A stretch of DNA of 64,000 nucleotides, taken from contig NZ_JAUG01000001.1 of the NCBI RefSeq assembly GCF_000708285.2, forward strand, positions 1 to 64,000. The letters are read 5' to 3'. Shown here piece after piece: positions 35,144 through 44,566 of this stretch. Under the pieces are notes generated by a model. It had not been told where the DNA came from. It was given only the letters and a program-made list of their open reading frames with translations, and did no database searches. The position numbers and the translations under genes were made by a program. This stretch comes from Pedobacter borealis DSM 19626 (GTDB lineage: Bacteria; Bacteroidota; Bacteroidia; Sphingobacteriales; Sphingobacteriaceae). Every line of letters starts with the position of its first letter. Positions within the stretch are counted from its first letter, which is position 1.

Positions 35144-36634
35144 TTAGTATCCAGGATTTTGTGTCAAAACACCTACACTTATGTCAATCTCAGTTGATGG
35201 AATAGGCCAAACTTCGTTTTTACCAGCTTTCCAGCCTTTGGCACCAAATACAGCAGTACCACGACCCTGGCGAATTACATCAAAATAACGGTCAGATTCC
35301 ATCGCTAACTCAAGTTGTCTTTCTTTCCAAATGGCCTGACGCAGTGCATCTTTATCACTTGTTGTAACATCAGGAACAACACCAGCTACACCACCACGTG
35401 CACGTGCACGAACCCTGTTTAATGAAGTTTTAGCTAAAGTTGGATTGTTTAGCTCGTTAGCAGCTTCTGCGTTCATCAAAAGAACATCGGCAAAGCGAAG
35501 TACACGTACGTTTTGGTCAGCTCCCTGTGTATAACCAGAGATAATGTTGGCAAATGGTACGTAAGATTTCTCATTATACATCGGATTATCTGCGCTGTTA
35601 GAGATTGCATCACCTTGGGGGGTAGTTTCTCCTCTATATAGAATTGTTGCGTTCCGACGAACATCGCCTGCTTCGAAAGCTGCATCCAATGCTGGTGTAG
35701 GTACGTTGAAACCCCATCCAAGGTCTGGCGTGTTTGCTCTTGCACCTTGTACCTGGCTGTATTGCGAATTTGATGCATCTTTATTATTCAATAAAAGTGC
35801 GCATTGAATTTCAAATACAGATTCTACGTTGTTTTCATGGTTGGTTCTAAAGCCTTCCTGAAAATTAGGATATAAATCATAACCTAAAGTCATAACGGTA
35901 TTGGTGTAGGATAAAACCTGGTCCCATTTACCTAGATACATGGCAACTTTAGCATGCAAAGCAAGAGCAGCGCCTTTTGTTGCTCTGCCTAAATCGGCAG
36001 CCGGATAGGTTTGTGGCAACACTGCAGCAGCCTCATCTAAGTCTTTTTCGATTGCCGCATAAACCTGGGCTTTAGGTGTTCTCGGAATATTAAACTCAGA
36101 AACATCTTTGGGTACCGTTAAACGTAAAGGTATATCACCAAATGCTCTTACTAACCTGAAATATGAATAAGCGCGAACAAATTTGGCTTCTGCCAGGTAA
36201 CGTGCTTTTAAACTGGCATCCATGTTAATTCCAGGAACGTTATCTAAAACCTGGTTACATAAATTAATGTTTTGGTACTGTGCCTGCCAGAAACCTCCAA
36301 ATTGACCTTCGGTTGAAGATGCCGTGTAATTATCAAAGCTATTTAAATAACTTGCGTCGTTTGCTGTACTTCCCTTCTCGGCGTCATCGCCAGGAATACT
36401 TTCAACAGCTAAAGCAGGGAAGGCAGTGTTGCCCCAACTTCGTAAGTTACCATAAATAGCGATTACAGCTTTTGAAGCGTCATCTGCTGTTTTCCAAAAG
36501 GTAGCTTCTGGTTGTTTTGCCTGTGGATCAACATTTAAAAATTCCTTTTTACATGCAGGCATTACCAAAGTAGTTGCTAAGATTGCAATTAAACCCAGCT
36601 TTTGGATGTATGTATTTTTATGATTTAATTTCAT
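35144..36634 (-). CDS. RagB/SusD-family surface glycan-binding lipoprotein
   Basis: 496 residues. The lipoprotein signal ends VMPAC28. SusD features are KEFLNVDPQ, the repeated-helix region (AEAKFVRAYSYFRLVRAFGDIPL), LNRVRARARGG and the C-terminal WKERQLELAMESDRYFDVIR. It caps the SusC transporter (11 bp upstream) on the outer membrane and captures oligosaccharides. Confidence 0.96.
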   Translation of the reverse strand: MKLNHKNTYIQKLGLIAILATTLVMPACKKEFLNVDPQAKQPEATFWKTADDASKAVIAIYGNLRSWGNTAFPALAVESIPGDDAEKGSTANDASYLNSFDNYTASSTEGQFGGFWQAQYQNINLCNQVLDNVPGINMDASLKARYLAEAKFVRAYSYFRLVRAFGDIPLRLTVPKDVSEFNIPRTPKAQVYAAIEKDLDEAAAVLPQTYPAADLGRATKGAALALHAKVAMYLGKWDQVLSYTNTVMTLGYDLYPNFQEGFRTNHENNVESVFEIQCALLLNNKDASNSQYSQVQGARANTPDLGWGFNVPTPALDAAFEAGDVRRNATILYRGETTPQGDAISNSADNPMYNEKSYVPFANIISGYTQGADQNVRVLRFADVLLMNAEAANELNNPTLAKTSLNRVRARARGGVAGVVPDVTTSDKDALRQAIWKERQLELAMESDRYFDVIRQGRGTAVFGAKGWKAGKNEVWPIPSTEIDISVGVLTQNPGY

Positions 36635-36645
36635 TGTCTTAATTA

Positions 36646-39600
36646 TTAGAATTGAACCTGAACACCTAATCTGTATGTAGCTGCAAGCGGATAAACATTT
36701 GCATCTATACCTCTTGAAATAGGACCACTATTGGCATCATACCCGATTTCAGGAGTAAATCCTTTATATCCGAATAAGTTAACAGCATTTTGTGCGTCAA
36801 GAAATACTCTGATTTTTTTCATCGACCATTTGCCCATTAATGAAGCAGGAAGTGAGTAACCTAATTGTACTGTTCTTAAACGGATATAAGAACCATCTTC
36901 CACATAGAATGAGTTAGGTGCAGCATTTGACGTAGATCCAACATTAGCTGATGGGTAAGTGTTAGATGTACCAGCACCATGCCATCTGTTATCGTAAAAA
37001 TCTTTGCTGAAGTTTTCATTACCGAAACGGTAAGCAATGTTTGCATTGTAAACATCAACATCTGCAACACCTTGAATGTCTAAAGCTAAATCCCATCCTT
37101 TGTAAGCGAAAGTTGTATTGATACCATAACTGTATTTAGGATTTGGATTTCCTAATACTACACGGTCTTTCCCATCAATGGCGCCATCACCATTTTGGTC
37201 TACATAACGGAAGTCGCCCGGTTTTGCGCCAGTTTGCGCTGACGCAGCAACTTCAGCAGGAGTTTGGAAAATTCCTGCAACCTGATAACCAAAGAATGAT
37301 CCTATTGGGTCACCTTGTACGGTACGTGTTGCTAAAGCACCGTTAGCAATGCCTTGTCCACCACTATAAATTGGGTTTGAACCCGTAATTACCGATAATA
37401 CTTTGTTGTTATTAATTCCTATGTTTCCACTAATCGAATAACTTAAACCACTTTTAGTTTGATCTCTCCAGGTGCCCAGAAATTCGACCCCCCGGTTACG
37501 TAAATCAGCTTGGTTACCAATTAAGCTTGCGGTGGCTGTACCAATTGAAGTGAAGATCGGTATGCCAAATATAGCCTGCTCTGTTTTTTTATTATAAAAA
37601 CTTGCTTCAATATTTAATCTGTTTTTTAGGAATGCTGCTTCAAATCCAATGTCAGTACCCGTTGTACGCTCCCAGTTTAAGAATGAAGGAACTAACGACG
37701 CCACGCTGGCACCTGTGTAGGCTACACCATTTAATACCGTAACATAGCCAGCTATTTGAGATACTGTTAATGTTGTTGGGTTTATCGGAACACCCGCATT
37801 ACCTACTTTACCCCATGATGCTTTAAGTTTTAAATTATTAAAAACTTTTTGGTCTTTCATGAAGTCCTCGTTAGAAACAACCCAACCAGCACCAACTGCA
37901 GGGAAATAACCCCAAAGATCACCACCTCCGAAAAATTGAGATGCCGCATCAGCACGCAATGTGGCATTTAATAAATATTTGTCTTTATAAGAATAATTTG
38001 CCCTACCGAAATAAGAAAGGTAAGTAGATAAGCTGCCACCGTCTACTACTTCACGGGTGCTTGCTGTACCTAATGCCAGGTATAAATCTCCTTCACTGCT
38101 GTAAGGAACATTTAATGCACTGGAATTGAGATAATAATTTTTTCTTCTTTGCGCTGTTGTACCTGCTAAAACTGTTAGATTATGATTGCCGAAAGTGTTT
38201 TTATAGGTTAAAGTGTTCTCTAAAATCCAGTTTCTGTTCTCATCCCGGTTGATGGTTAAACGGCTAATGTCATTCAGTTGACCCTGTGTTGCTTTATAAA
38301 CGGGTGTATAGCCTTTTACTTCATTTTGTCCAAAATCACCACCTGCACTGGTTTTAAAAGTAAAGTTTTTAGCAAAGGTTAGCTCTGCATAAACATTTCC
38401 GTTAATTCGGTAGTTTTTAGATTTTTGATTGAAGAAGTCTAAAGTTACCTGAGGATTGAAGTTGTTACCACCTCCTAAACCGAAATCATTGGCATCTCCA
38501 TAAGTCCCATCTGCATAATAAACCGGAACTACTGGACCAGCAGCATATAATTGACGGAAAATAGCTCCGTTGATATCATTTGAATTAATAGACGTTCCGG
38601 AAACCGAATATCCTACTTTCAACGATTTCAGAATTTGGAAATCATTGGCTAATCTGGCTGTATAACGTTTCCAGTTTTGATTTTTAACAATACCGTCCTC
38701 ATTATCGTAACCTAAAGAGAAGTTATAGGTCGATTTTTCAGAACCGCCATTAACAGAGATCTGATGCGTAGTTTGTAATGCATTTCTTAATCCCTGATTG
38801 TACCAGTTGGTACCTTCGCCATAACTGGAAGGATTGGCAAATAATTGAGTGGCTCCGTTTGATGCAGATAATTCATTGATAATTGTTGCATATTCGGTGG
38901 CATTTGCCATTTCGATCGGGTTGGTTACTTTTTTATAGCCAACAGCTCCATTGTAATTAATAACCGGACTATCGTTCTTACCTTTTTTAGTGGTAACTAA
39001 TATAACCCCGTTAGCTGCCCGGATACCATAAATAGATTGAGATGATGCATCTTTCAGAATGCTCATATCAGCAATATCCGCAGGATTTAAGAAACTTATG
39101 TCATCGTACCAAACTCCATCAACCACGTATAATACGCCAAGGCTGCCATAAATAGTTCCTGTACCGCGGATTGTAATTTGTGGTGTCGAACCCGGGGTAC
39201 CTGAATTGGTAATACTAACACCTGCAACCTTACCCTGCAATGCACTTACAGCATTAACCGATGCTTGTTTTGAAATGTCCTCACCTTTTACAGTGGCTAC
39301 AGACCCAGTTACATCAATTTTTCTTTGCGTACCGTAACCCACAACCACAACCTGCTCTAATTGTTGTGTTGATGATGCTAGAGATACATTAATTGTAGTT
39401 TGGTTATTTACAGCCTGTTCTAATGCTGTATAGCCTACAAAGTTAAATACCAATGTGGCACTGGCCGGTGCGCTAAGAGAGTAGTTGCCGTTTACATCCG
39501 TCTGCGTACCATTTTGTGTGCCCTTGATTAAGATAGTTACGCCTGGTAACGGAGTTTTGTCGCCCCCATCTGTTACCCTACCTTTTACAGTAATGTTTTG

Positions 39601-39672
39601 CGCAAATGCTACGTTAATTGCGAGTAAACAAAATACGGCCAGAACAGAAATTCTTGTAAAGATTCTTTTCAT
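36646..39672 (-). CDS. SusC/RagA-family TonB-linked outer-membrane transporter
   Basis: 1008 residues. A signal peptide ends at AFAQ, followed by a carboxypeptidase-regulatory-like domain (ITVKGRVTDGGDKTPLPGVT), the plug with the TonB-box-like EQVVVVGYGTQRKIDVTGSV, IRGTGTIYGSLGVLYVVDG and DMSILKDASSQSIYG, and a beta-barrel. These are standard SusC features. Together with SusD it imports oligosaccharides. It is the first gene of the locus, preceded by a 363-bp region. Confidence 0.97.
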   Translation of the reverse strand: MKRIFTRISVLAVFCLLAINVAFAQNITVKGRVTDGGDKTPLPGVTILIKGTQNGTQTDVNGNYSLSAPASATLVFNFVGYTALEQAVNNQTTINVSLASSTQQLEQVVVVGYGTQRKIDVTGSVATVKGEDISKQASVNAVSALQGKVAGVSITNSGTPGSTPQITIRGTGTIYGSLGVLYVVDGVWYDDISFLNPADIADMSILKDASSQSIYGIRAANGVILVTTKKGKNDSPVINYNGAVGYKKVTNPIEMANATEYATIINELSASNGATQLFANPSSYGEGTNWYNQGLRNALQTTHQISVNGGSEKSTYNFSLGYDNEDGIVKNQNWKRYTARLANDFQILKSLKVGYSVSGTSINSNDINGAIFRQLYAAGPVVPVYYADGTYGDANDFGLGGGNNFNPQVTLDFFNQKSKNYRINGNVYAELTFAKNFTFKTSAGGDFGQNEVKGYTPVYKATQGQLNDISRLTINRDENRNWILENTLTYKNTFGNHNLTVLAGTTAQRRKNYYLNSSALNVPYSSEGDLYLALGTASTREVVDGGSLSTYLSYFGRANYSYKDKYLLNATLRADAASQFFGGGDLWGYFPAVGAGWVVSNEDFMKDQKVFNNLKLKASWGKVGNAGVPINPTTLTVSQIAGYVTVLNGVAYTGASVASLVPSFLNWERTTGTDIGFEAAFLKNRLNIEASFYNKKTEQAIFGIPIFTSIGTATASLIGNQADLRNRGVEFLGTWRDQTKSGLSYSISGNIGINNNKVLSVITGSNPIYSGGQGIANGALATRTVQGDPIGSFFGYQVAGIFQTPAEVAASAQTGAKPGDFRYVDQNGDGAIDGKDRVVLGNPNPKYSYGINTTFAYKGWDLALDIQGVADVDVYNANIAYRFGNENFSKDFYDNRWHGAGTSNTYPSANVGSTSNAAPNSFYVEDGSYIRLRTVQLGYSLPASLMGKWSMKKIRVFLDAQNAVNLFGYKGFTPEIGYDANSGPISRGIDANVYPLAATYRLGVQVQF

Positions 39673-40035
39673 GCTTATTAAAATTTAGTTTAATTGTTAG
39701 TTAAATGTGGGGTTGTTTTTGCTGATGTGCAAGTGTTTTTACCTCTACATTAATACATCATCTGATACTGTGGGGTATCTCAATCAAATAAACCAAATGC
39801 CATTTTAGCCTAAAAATGCAGTTTTTTAGATTTTAACATCACATTAATAAATACACAAGTGTACAAATAACACTAAGTATTTTGTGGGGCTAGAAAGCTT
39901 GCTATGAGAGGTAATGATGTAGTGCCGATTGGGTAAGATAACATGAAAAAGCCCCAAAAATCGTTTTTTGTGCAAACGTTCCCGAGGCTGGTTCGAGCAA
40001 TTTTTGACCGCTCTAATTTGATTCTAGCTGCAAGA
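39673..40035. other. Intergenic region between the locus regulator and SusC
   Basis: It contains the susC promoter and probably the binding site of the regulator encoded next to it, but no site can be named. CAAACGTTCCCGAG near 39973 and the A/T-rich run around 39950-39970 are the only features noticed. No gene and no clear terminator were seen. Confidence 0.4.
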
Positions 40036-42915
40036 TTAAAGTTCCATTAAAAACTCTGTCAGGTTTTTATCGTGCGGTACTTCGAGCTTTTTGCGTAAGC
40101 GATATCTTCTGATTTCTACACCTCTTAAACTAATATTTAGTAGTGATGACATCTCTTTGCTACTCATATTCATCCTGAGGTAGGCGCAGAGTTTCAAATC
40201 ATTCGGAACAAGATCGGGATGCTGTGCCTTTAATTTTTTAAAGAAACTTTCGTGTGCCTCATTAAAACTATTCTCAAATAAATGCCAATCACGCTCATCA
40301 TTCATACCATCATTAATTACTTTCTGGATTTTGCGGGTTTGATCATCTGAGAGTTTTTTCCCATTCTCATCCTTTAATTTGGTGATCTCATCACTCAGCT
40401 TTTGGAGCAGCTCGTTTTTATAAACAAGGGTCATGGCTGAGTTGGCCAGTTCTCTATTTTTCGAGGCGAGTTCTGCCTGTAATTTTTCTGTTTGCAGCTT
40501 GATGATCTGCTTTTCGTTGATCTCTGTTTCCTGCTTCAGGATCTCTTCTTGCTCAGCTTGTAAGCGGTCGCTGATTTTTTGGCTATCCCGCTGTAGTTTT
40601 CTTTCGTAAATTTTCTTACCCAGAATCAACACCACCACAAATAAAACAACATAACACAAAATGGCCCAATTATTTAGATACCATGGACGCAAAATAGTAA
40701 ACGAATAAACGGTTTCCCCGCTTACTGAAGTATCATCGATTTTTGCCCTAACTTTAAAAATATAGTTGCCAGCACTTAAATTGGTAAAATCTTTTTGTGT
40801 GGCATAACTCCAATCAGACCAGGCCTTAGAATATCCTTCTAAATAAAACTGATATTTAACCTTAGCCTGTCGGTAATAGGGCAATGCATAAGAAATGCGG
40901 ATATTGTTACGGCTGTTTTGGATCTCTGTTGCTTCCTCACCATTTCCAGCTTCGCTGATGAGCGAAAATTTATCGGTAATATCTTCTACACGCCTGATCA
41001 GTACGGCAGGCAATTTTTGTTTCTGCAAACTCAGTTGAGCCGTAGGATTGTAGATTACGAACCCATCATCAACGCTGATCAGATAAATGGAATTGCTGAT
41101 GCGGCTAATGTTCTCGTAATATTGAACCATACGGCCATCTAAAATGCTGAATTGATTCGAATCTATTTCTACTTTACCAGGTTCGCTAAAGTTAACCAGT
41201 GCTGTTTTGCCGTGATTAATAAACCAATATTTTTTGCCACCCGCATTAATAATTTTATTAGAGGATTGGAAAGAACCAAGCTCTTTGTTAAGGGCTTCGT
41301 ACTTGGTAAACTTGTCGCTTAGCTCATCATAGGTATAAAACCCTGCATCAGAAGAAAAAACAATTTTGTTCTCTAAATTGAAAATATTGATGTTGTAATT
41401 GCCGGGAAGACCATTTTTTTCATCGAAATACTTGGTGCTGACCACACTGGTATAATTAGCACTTAAGTTCAATTTAAACAGACCTTTATAAGCATGTGCT
41501 ACCCAGATATCTCCTTTGTTGTCTTGTTCAACATATCTCGACGGGGCATCAAAGCCTGCAATTTTTGTAGCAAACTTTAAGCCCGAAGCTGGAGATTCTG
41601 TAAAGAGCGAAAGCCCGGTATAAGTGCCTTGAACAAGGTAATTCGGATTTGAGTTTAATTTTTTAATTGTCCAGCCACCAGATGATCTCGATAACCAATC
41701 AATTTTATCGCCGTTTACTTTAAATGTGCCGCTATTGTGTCCACAGATCAGCTCATTATCAATAATGGTGAGTTCCCATACCTGCCCTTGCGAATTAGCG
41801 ATTAACCGAAAATTAAATGGCAGTAGGTTATCTGGCGACCACTCGCTATAAAATAAACCTTGATTGGTACCGAGATAAATTTTATTGTTAAAGATAATGC
41901 TGGAGTAAACAGTACCAAACTGACCTGTTTTATCAAAATAAAAATATAAAGGAGAGTTAAGTTCTATACGGTCGATCCCATTATCAAGACCTGTCCAAAG
42001 ATTTTGTTCATTATCGGCATATAAACTTAAAACAGTATTGTTCTGTAAACCGCTCGATTTATTGATCCGCTGCACAACTCTTCCATTTTCATCAATAATG
42101 ATCAGGCCATTAAGGATAGTGCCGTAAGCAAAATATTTACCCAATAAACTTACTCCATTGTTAAGTTGGTAGGTTTTAAGGTAGCTATTTGCTGCTGTGT
42201 TTAGCGGCGTAAAATCTTTTCCGTCATAGGTAAATAATCCGTTTTTACTGGTACCGATAATGAGGCCGCTGGTTTTGTAAGGAAGGATAGAAAGAATTCC
42301 TTCTTTGCCAAGTTTTTCACTATTTGGGATGTGGACCAATTTGTTGCCAATGAGCTCGAACAAACCTTTTTCCAGTACTTCAATTAAGTGCCTTTTGTTC
42401 ACCTTATGAAGAAACAGAAAGGAAGATGGCGATTTTACAACCTCGATTTTGTTGTTTTTATAGATGAAAATTTTCGAAAAGGATTGAAAGATTACCCTAT
42501 CCTGGTCTACATAGATTTTCCAAACTTCATCATTGATTTTTATTCCTTTTGGCAAAAGATTGGTAAGTGAACTATAGGTTAACTTGTTGCTTTTAATCGA
42601 CCAAAAGCCAAATTCACCAAAGCTACCAGTATAAATTCTTCCTTTGTTATCTGTAGCCACCGATCTAACAATTTGCCGATTTGGCATCTGATATTTCTGC
42701 CAGTAGCGGCCATCGAAAGTTAAAAGTCCTTCAGCATTGCCAAAGTACATCACACCATTTTTATCTTTTGCTACACTCCAGTTCTGGTTTCCTGACGAAT
42801 AAACCGATTTTGGATAATTTTCTATATATGGAACGCCTATGCTTTTAATTTCTGATGCATGGGCATTTATTGCGAAGCAGGATAATAATAATAGGAGCCG
42901 GAAATAGTTTAGCAT
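40036..42915 (-). CDS. Membrane-spanning beta-propeller/Y_Y_Y sensor with C-terminal LuxR-type HTH
   Basis: About 959 residues from the ATG at 42913-42915, which opens a good signal peptide (MLNYFRLLLLLSCFAINAHA); another ATG lies 24 bp upstream. A long periplasmic region of two-component-regulator propeller repeats is followed by a Y_Y_Y domain (YQFYLEGYSKAWSDWS), one membrane helix (ILCYVVLFVVVLILG), a coiled coil rich in E, K and Q, and a LuxR-type helix-turn-helix (LRMNMSSKEMSSLLNISLRG). There is no histidine kinase or receiver domain, so the glycan signal probably reaches DNA directly. It is the likely regulator of the adjacent SusC-led locus. Confidence 0.88.
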   Translation of the reverse strand: MLNYFRLLLLLSCFAINAHASEIKSIGVPYIENYPKSVYSSGNQNWSVAKDKNGVMYFGNAEGLLTFDGRYWQKYQMPNRQIVRSVATDNKGRIYTGSFGEFGFWSIKSNKLTYSSLTNLLPKGIKINDEVWKIYVDQDRVIFQSFSKIFIYKNNKIEVVKSPSSFLFLHKVNKRHLIEVLEKGLFELIGNKLVHIPNSEKLGKEGILSILPYKTSGLIIGTSKNGLFTYDGKDFTPLNTAANSYLKTYQLNNGVSLLGKYFAYGTILNGLIIIDENGRVVQRINKSSGLQNNTVLSLYADNEQNLWTGLDNGIDRIELNSPLYFYFDKTGQFGTVYSSIIFNNKIYLGTNQGLFYSEWSPDNLLPFNFRLIANSQGQVWELTIIDNELICGHNSGTFKVNGDKIDWLSRSSGGWTIKKLNSNPNYLVQGTYTGLSLFTESPASGLKFATKIAGFDAPSRYVEQDNKGDIWVAHAYKGLFKLNLSANYTSVVSTKYFDEKNGLPGNYNINIFNLENKIVFSSDAGFYTYDELSDKFTKYEALNKELGSFQSSNKIINAGGKKYWFINHGKTALVNFSEPGKVEIDSNQFSILDGRMVQYYENISRISNSIYLISVDDGFVIYNPTAQLSLQKQKLPAVLIRRVEDITDKFSLISEAGNGEEATEIQNSRNNIRISYALPYYRQAKVKYQFYLEGYSKAWSDWSYATQKDFTNLSAGNYIFKVRAKIDDTSVSGETVYSFTILRPWYLNNWAILCYVVLFVVVLILGKKIYERKLQRDSQKISDRLQAEQEEILKQETEINEKQIIKLQTEKLQAELASKNRELANSAMTLVYKNELLQKLSDEITKLKDENGKKLSDDQTRKIQKVINDGMNDERDWHLFENSFNEAHESFFKKLKAQHPDLVPNDLKLCAYLRMNMSSKEMSSLLNISLRGVEIRRYRLRKKLEVPHDKNLTEFLMEL

Positions 42916-43006
42916 AAAATGGTTAATAGGTAAAGCCATTAATACACAAAGTAAATGAAAAATTGTTTAATACGGTGGTTAATAGATAATGATTGAGATC
43001 TGTTGG

Positions 43007-43075
43007 TTGATAGTCAATGGTCCATAGTTAATGGCGTATAGTTCATAGCTATTTGCCATTTCCCATTTCCCTTAG
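43007..43075. repeat. Word-repeat flank left of the S23/four-helix gene
   Basis: Recurring words of the type TAGTCAATGG, CATAGTTAATGG and ATAGTTCATAG. A partly inverted counterpart lies right of the gene at about 43480-43575. Confidence 0.4.
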
Positions 43076-43089
43076 ATATTGACTTAACC

Positions 43090-43440
43090 TCACAATGAAT
43101 TTTTTAACTTAGAAATCATCTTACAAAGTTGTTCGTATTCAGCATAAAGTCTTTTAAACTCGGCCTCTGCAATATAATCTCTGGAGAAAGCCATAAATAA
43201 GCAACTTACCACCTCCAATCCAGAGCGGACAGAATAAGTTAAGAATCTTGAAAATTCAGCTTTTGATTGTCCCATGCAACCTTCGGCAATATTAAGGTTT
43301 ACTGAATCAGCTGCTTTCTTAATTTGATTAGCTAAACTGAAAAGTTCTATCCTAGGAAAACTTTTTGCTATAATATCTATTTCGTTACTGAGTTTTAATG
43401 AAACCTGCCAAACCTTTAATTCTTCAAATTTGAAAGCCAT
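43090..43440 (-). CDS. Four-helix bundle protein, S23/IVP family
   Basis: 116 residues, the full length of this family. Landmarks are FEELKVWQVSLKLSNEI, FSLANQIKKAADSVNLNIAEG and FLTYSVRSGLEVVSCLFMA. The family was first seen as open frames in 23S rRNA intervening sequences and shares the fold of the Avd protein of diversity-generating retroelements; no function is established for stand-alone copies. Here it is isolated, not in an rRNA gene, with no reverse transcriptase nearby, and flanked on both sides by word repeats. Confidence 0.88.
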   Translation of the reverse strand: MAFKFEELKVWQVSLKLSNEIDIIAKSFPRIELFSLANQIKKAADSVNLNIAEGCMGQSKAEFSRFLTYSVRSGLEVVSCLFMAFSRDYIAEAEFKRLYAEYEQLCKMISKLKNSL

Positions 43441-43479
43441 AATGTTAAATTTGAAATAAATATAATTATCTCTCTCAAC

Positions 43480-43575
43480 ATTATGGTCTTTAATTTTATA
43501 GTTATTAACTCTTTGACTATTAACGAATAGGCTGCGAAATATGGCTATTGACCATCAACTAATAGGCAATAAGCA
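43480..43575. repeat. Word-repeat flank right of the S23/four-helix gene
   Basis: Contains TATTGACCATCAACTAATAG, partly the reverse complement of the TTGATAGTCAATGG words at 43007-43075, so the gene sits between loosely inverted flanks. Confidence 0.4.
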
Positions 43576-43579
43576 CGGT

Positions 43580-44515
43580 TTAACTTTTCACTGCTACCGG
43601 CTGCGGAACCTTTACATAATAGCCTGTGCCATCGTAAGGGCGCTTGCGTGGATTGGTAGTGCACTCCACTGAGCAACAGCCCTGAAGCTGATCACCGCAT
43701 TCATCGCATTGGGTAATGTGCTCATTACATTCCGGATTGGCGCAGTTGATCATTTTAGGGGTAGTTTTACCACAGTTATAACAAACTGAAACAATGGTAG
43801 GGTTTACCGCATTTACATCAACAGCAATGCGATTGTCGAAAACATAACACTTACCTTCAAAATCCTTTCCACCCGCTTCTTTTCCATATTTAATAATGCC
43901 ACCATGTAATTGGTAAACATCGTTAAAGCCATGGTGTAAAAGCAAAGCAGAAGCTTTTTCGCATTTAATACCTCCGGTACAATAGGTTAATATTTTCTTG
44001 TCTTTATATTGGGCAAGTTGATTGATCTGTTCAGGGAAATCGCGGAAATTCTCGATATCGAGTGTTAATGCATTTTTAAATTTACCAAGATTGTGTTCAT
44101 AATTGGAGCGGACATCCAGGATAATTACATCCTCATCATCTTTCATTTTCATGAAATCTACAGGCTCTAAATGTTTGCCTGTTTTTTCATTCGGATTAAT
44201 AATCGAGGTATCTCTTAAACCAGAATGAACAATTTCGGATTTATAACGGCAGTGCATTTTCAGGAACGATGGCTCCTCAACATCATCAATTTTAAACGCT
44301 GTTGTTGCAAACCTTTCATCGGCATGTACGGCTTTCATGTAAGCGTCGCAAGCCTCAACAGTGCCAGAAACAGTGCCGTTTAAACCTTCATCAGCAACGA
44401 TAATCCGGCCAACTAAACCTAATGATTTACAAAATTTAAGGTGATCGGCAGCAAATTGTTCTGCCTCTGCTATGTAACTATAGCAATAGTAAAGTAGTGT
44501 TTGATATTTTTCCAT
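43580..44515 (-). CDS. trhO: Rhodanese-domain tRNA uridine(34) hydroxylase (TrhO/YceA type)
   Basis: 311 residues. An N-terminal UPF0176-like domain (about 8-95) is followed by a rhodanese domain (about 120-220) with the active-site loop C179-TGGIKC in LTYCTGGIKCEKASA; the usual arginine of CTGGIRC is lysine. The C-terminus carries paired cysteines (VCYNCGK, CDECGDQLQGCC) typical of the long form, possibly metal-binding. TrhO makes 5-hydroxyuridine at the wobble base of some tRNAs. A TAnnTTTG box lies 42 bp upstream of the ATG. Confidence 0.9.
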   Translation of the reverse strand: MEKYQTLLYYCYSYIAEAEQFAADHLKFCKSLGLVGRIIVADEGLNGTVSGTVEACDAYMKAVHADERFATTAFKIDDVEEPSFLKMHCRYKSEIVHSGLRDTSIINPNEKTGKHLEPVDFMKMKDDEDVIILDVRSNYEHNLGKFKNALTLDIENFRDFPEQINQLAQYKDKKILTYCTGGIKCEKASALLLHHGFNDVYQLHGGIIKYGKEAGGKDFEGKCYVFDNRIAVDVNAVNPTIVSVCYNCGKTTPKMINCANPECNEHITQCDECGDQLQGCCSVECTTNPRKRPYDGTGYYVKVPQPVAVKS

Positions 44516-44556
44516 AACGCTGTTGATACCGTTGCAAACGGCGTTTAAAGCGAGGC

Positions 44557-44564
44557 AAAGATAG
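44557..44564 (-). promoter_or_regulatory. -7 box of trhO
   Basis: CAAAGATA on the plus strand reads TATCTTTG, a full match to TAnnTTTG, 42 bp upstream of the start codon. Confidence 0.55.
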
Positions 44565-44566
44565 TA

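Noticed and set aside
43090-43440. 23S rRNA intervening sequence or diversity-generating retroelement
   Set aside because: No rRNA sequence, reverse transcriptase, template repeat or variable protein in the vicinity.
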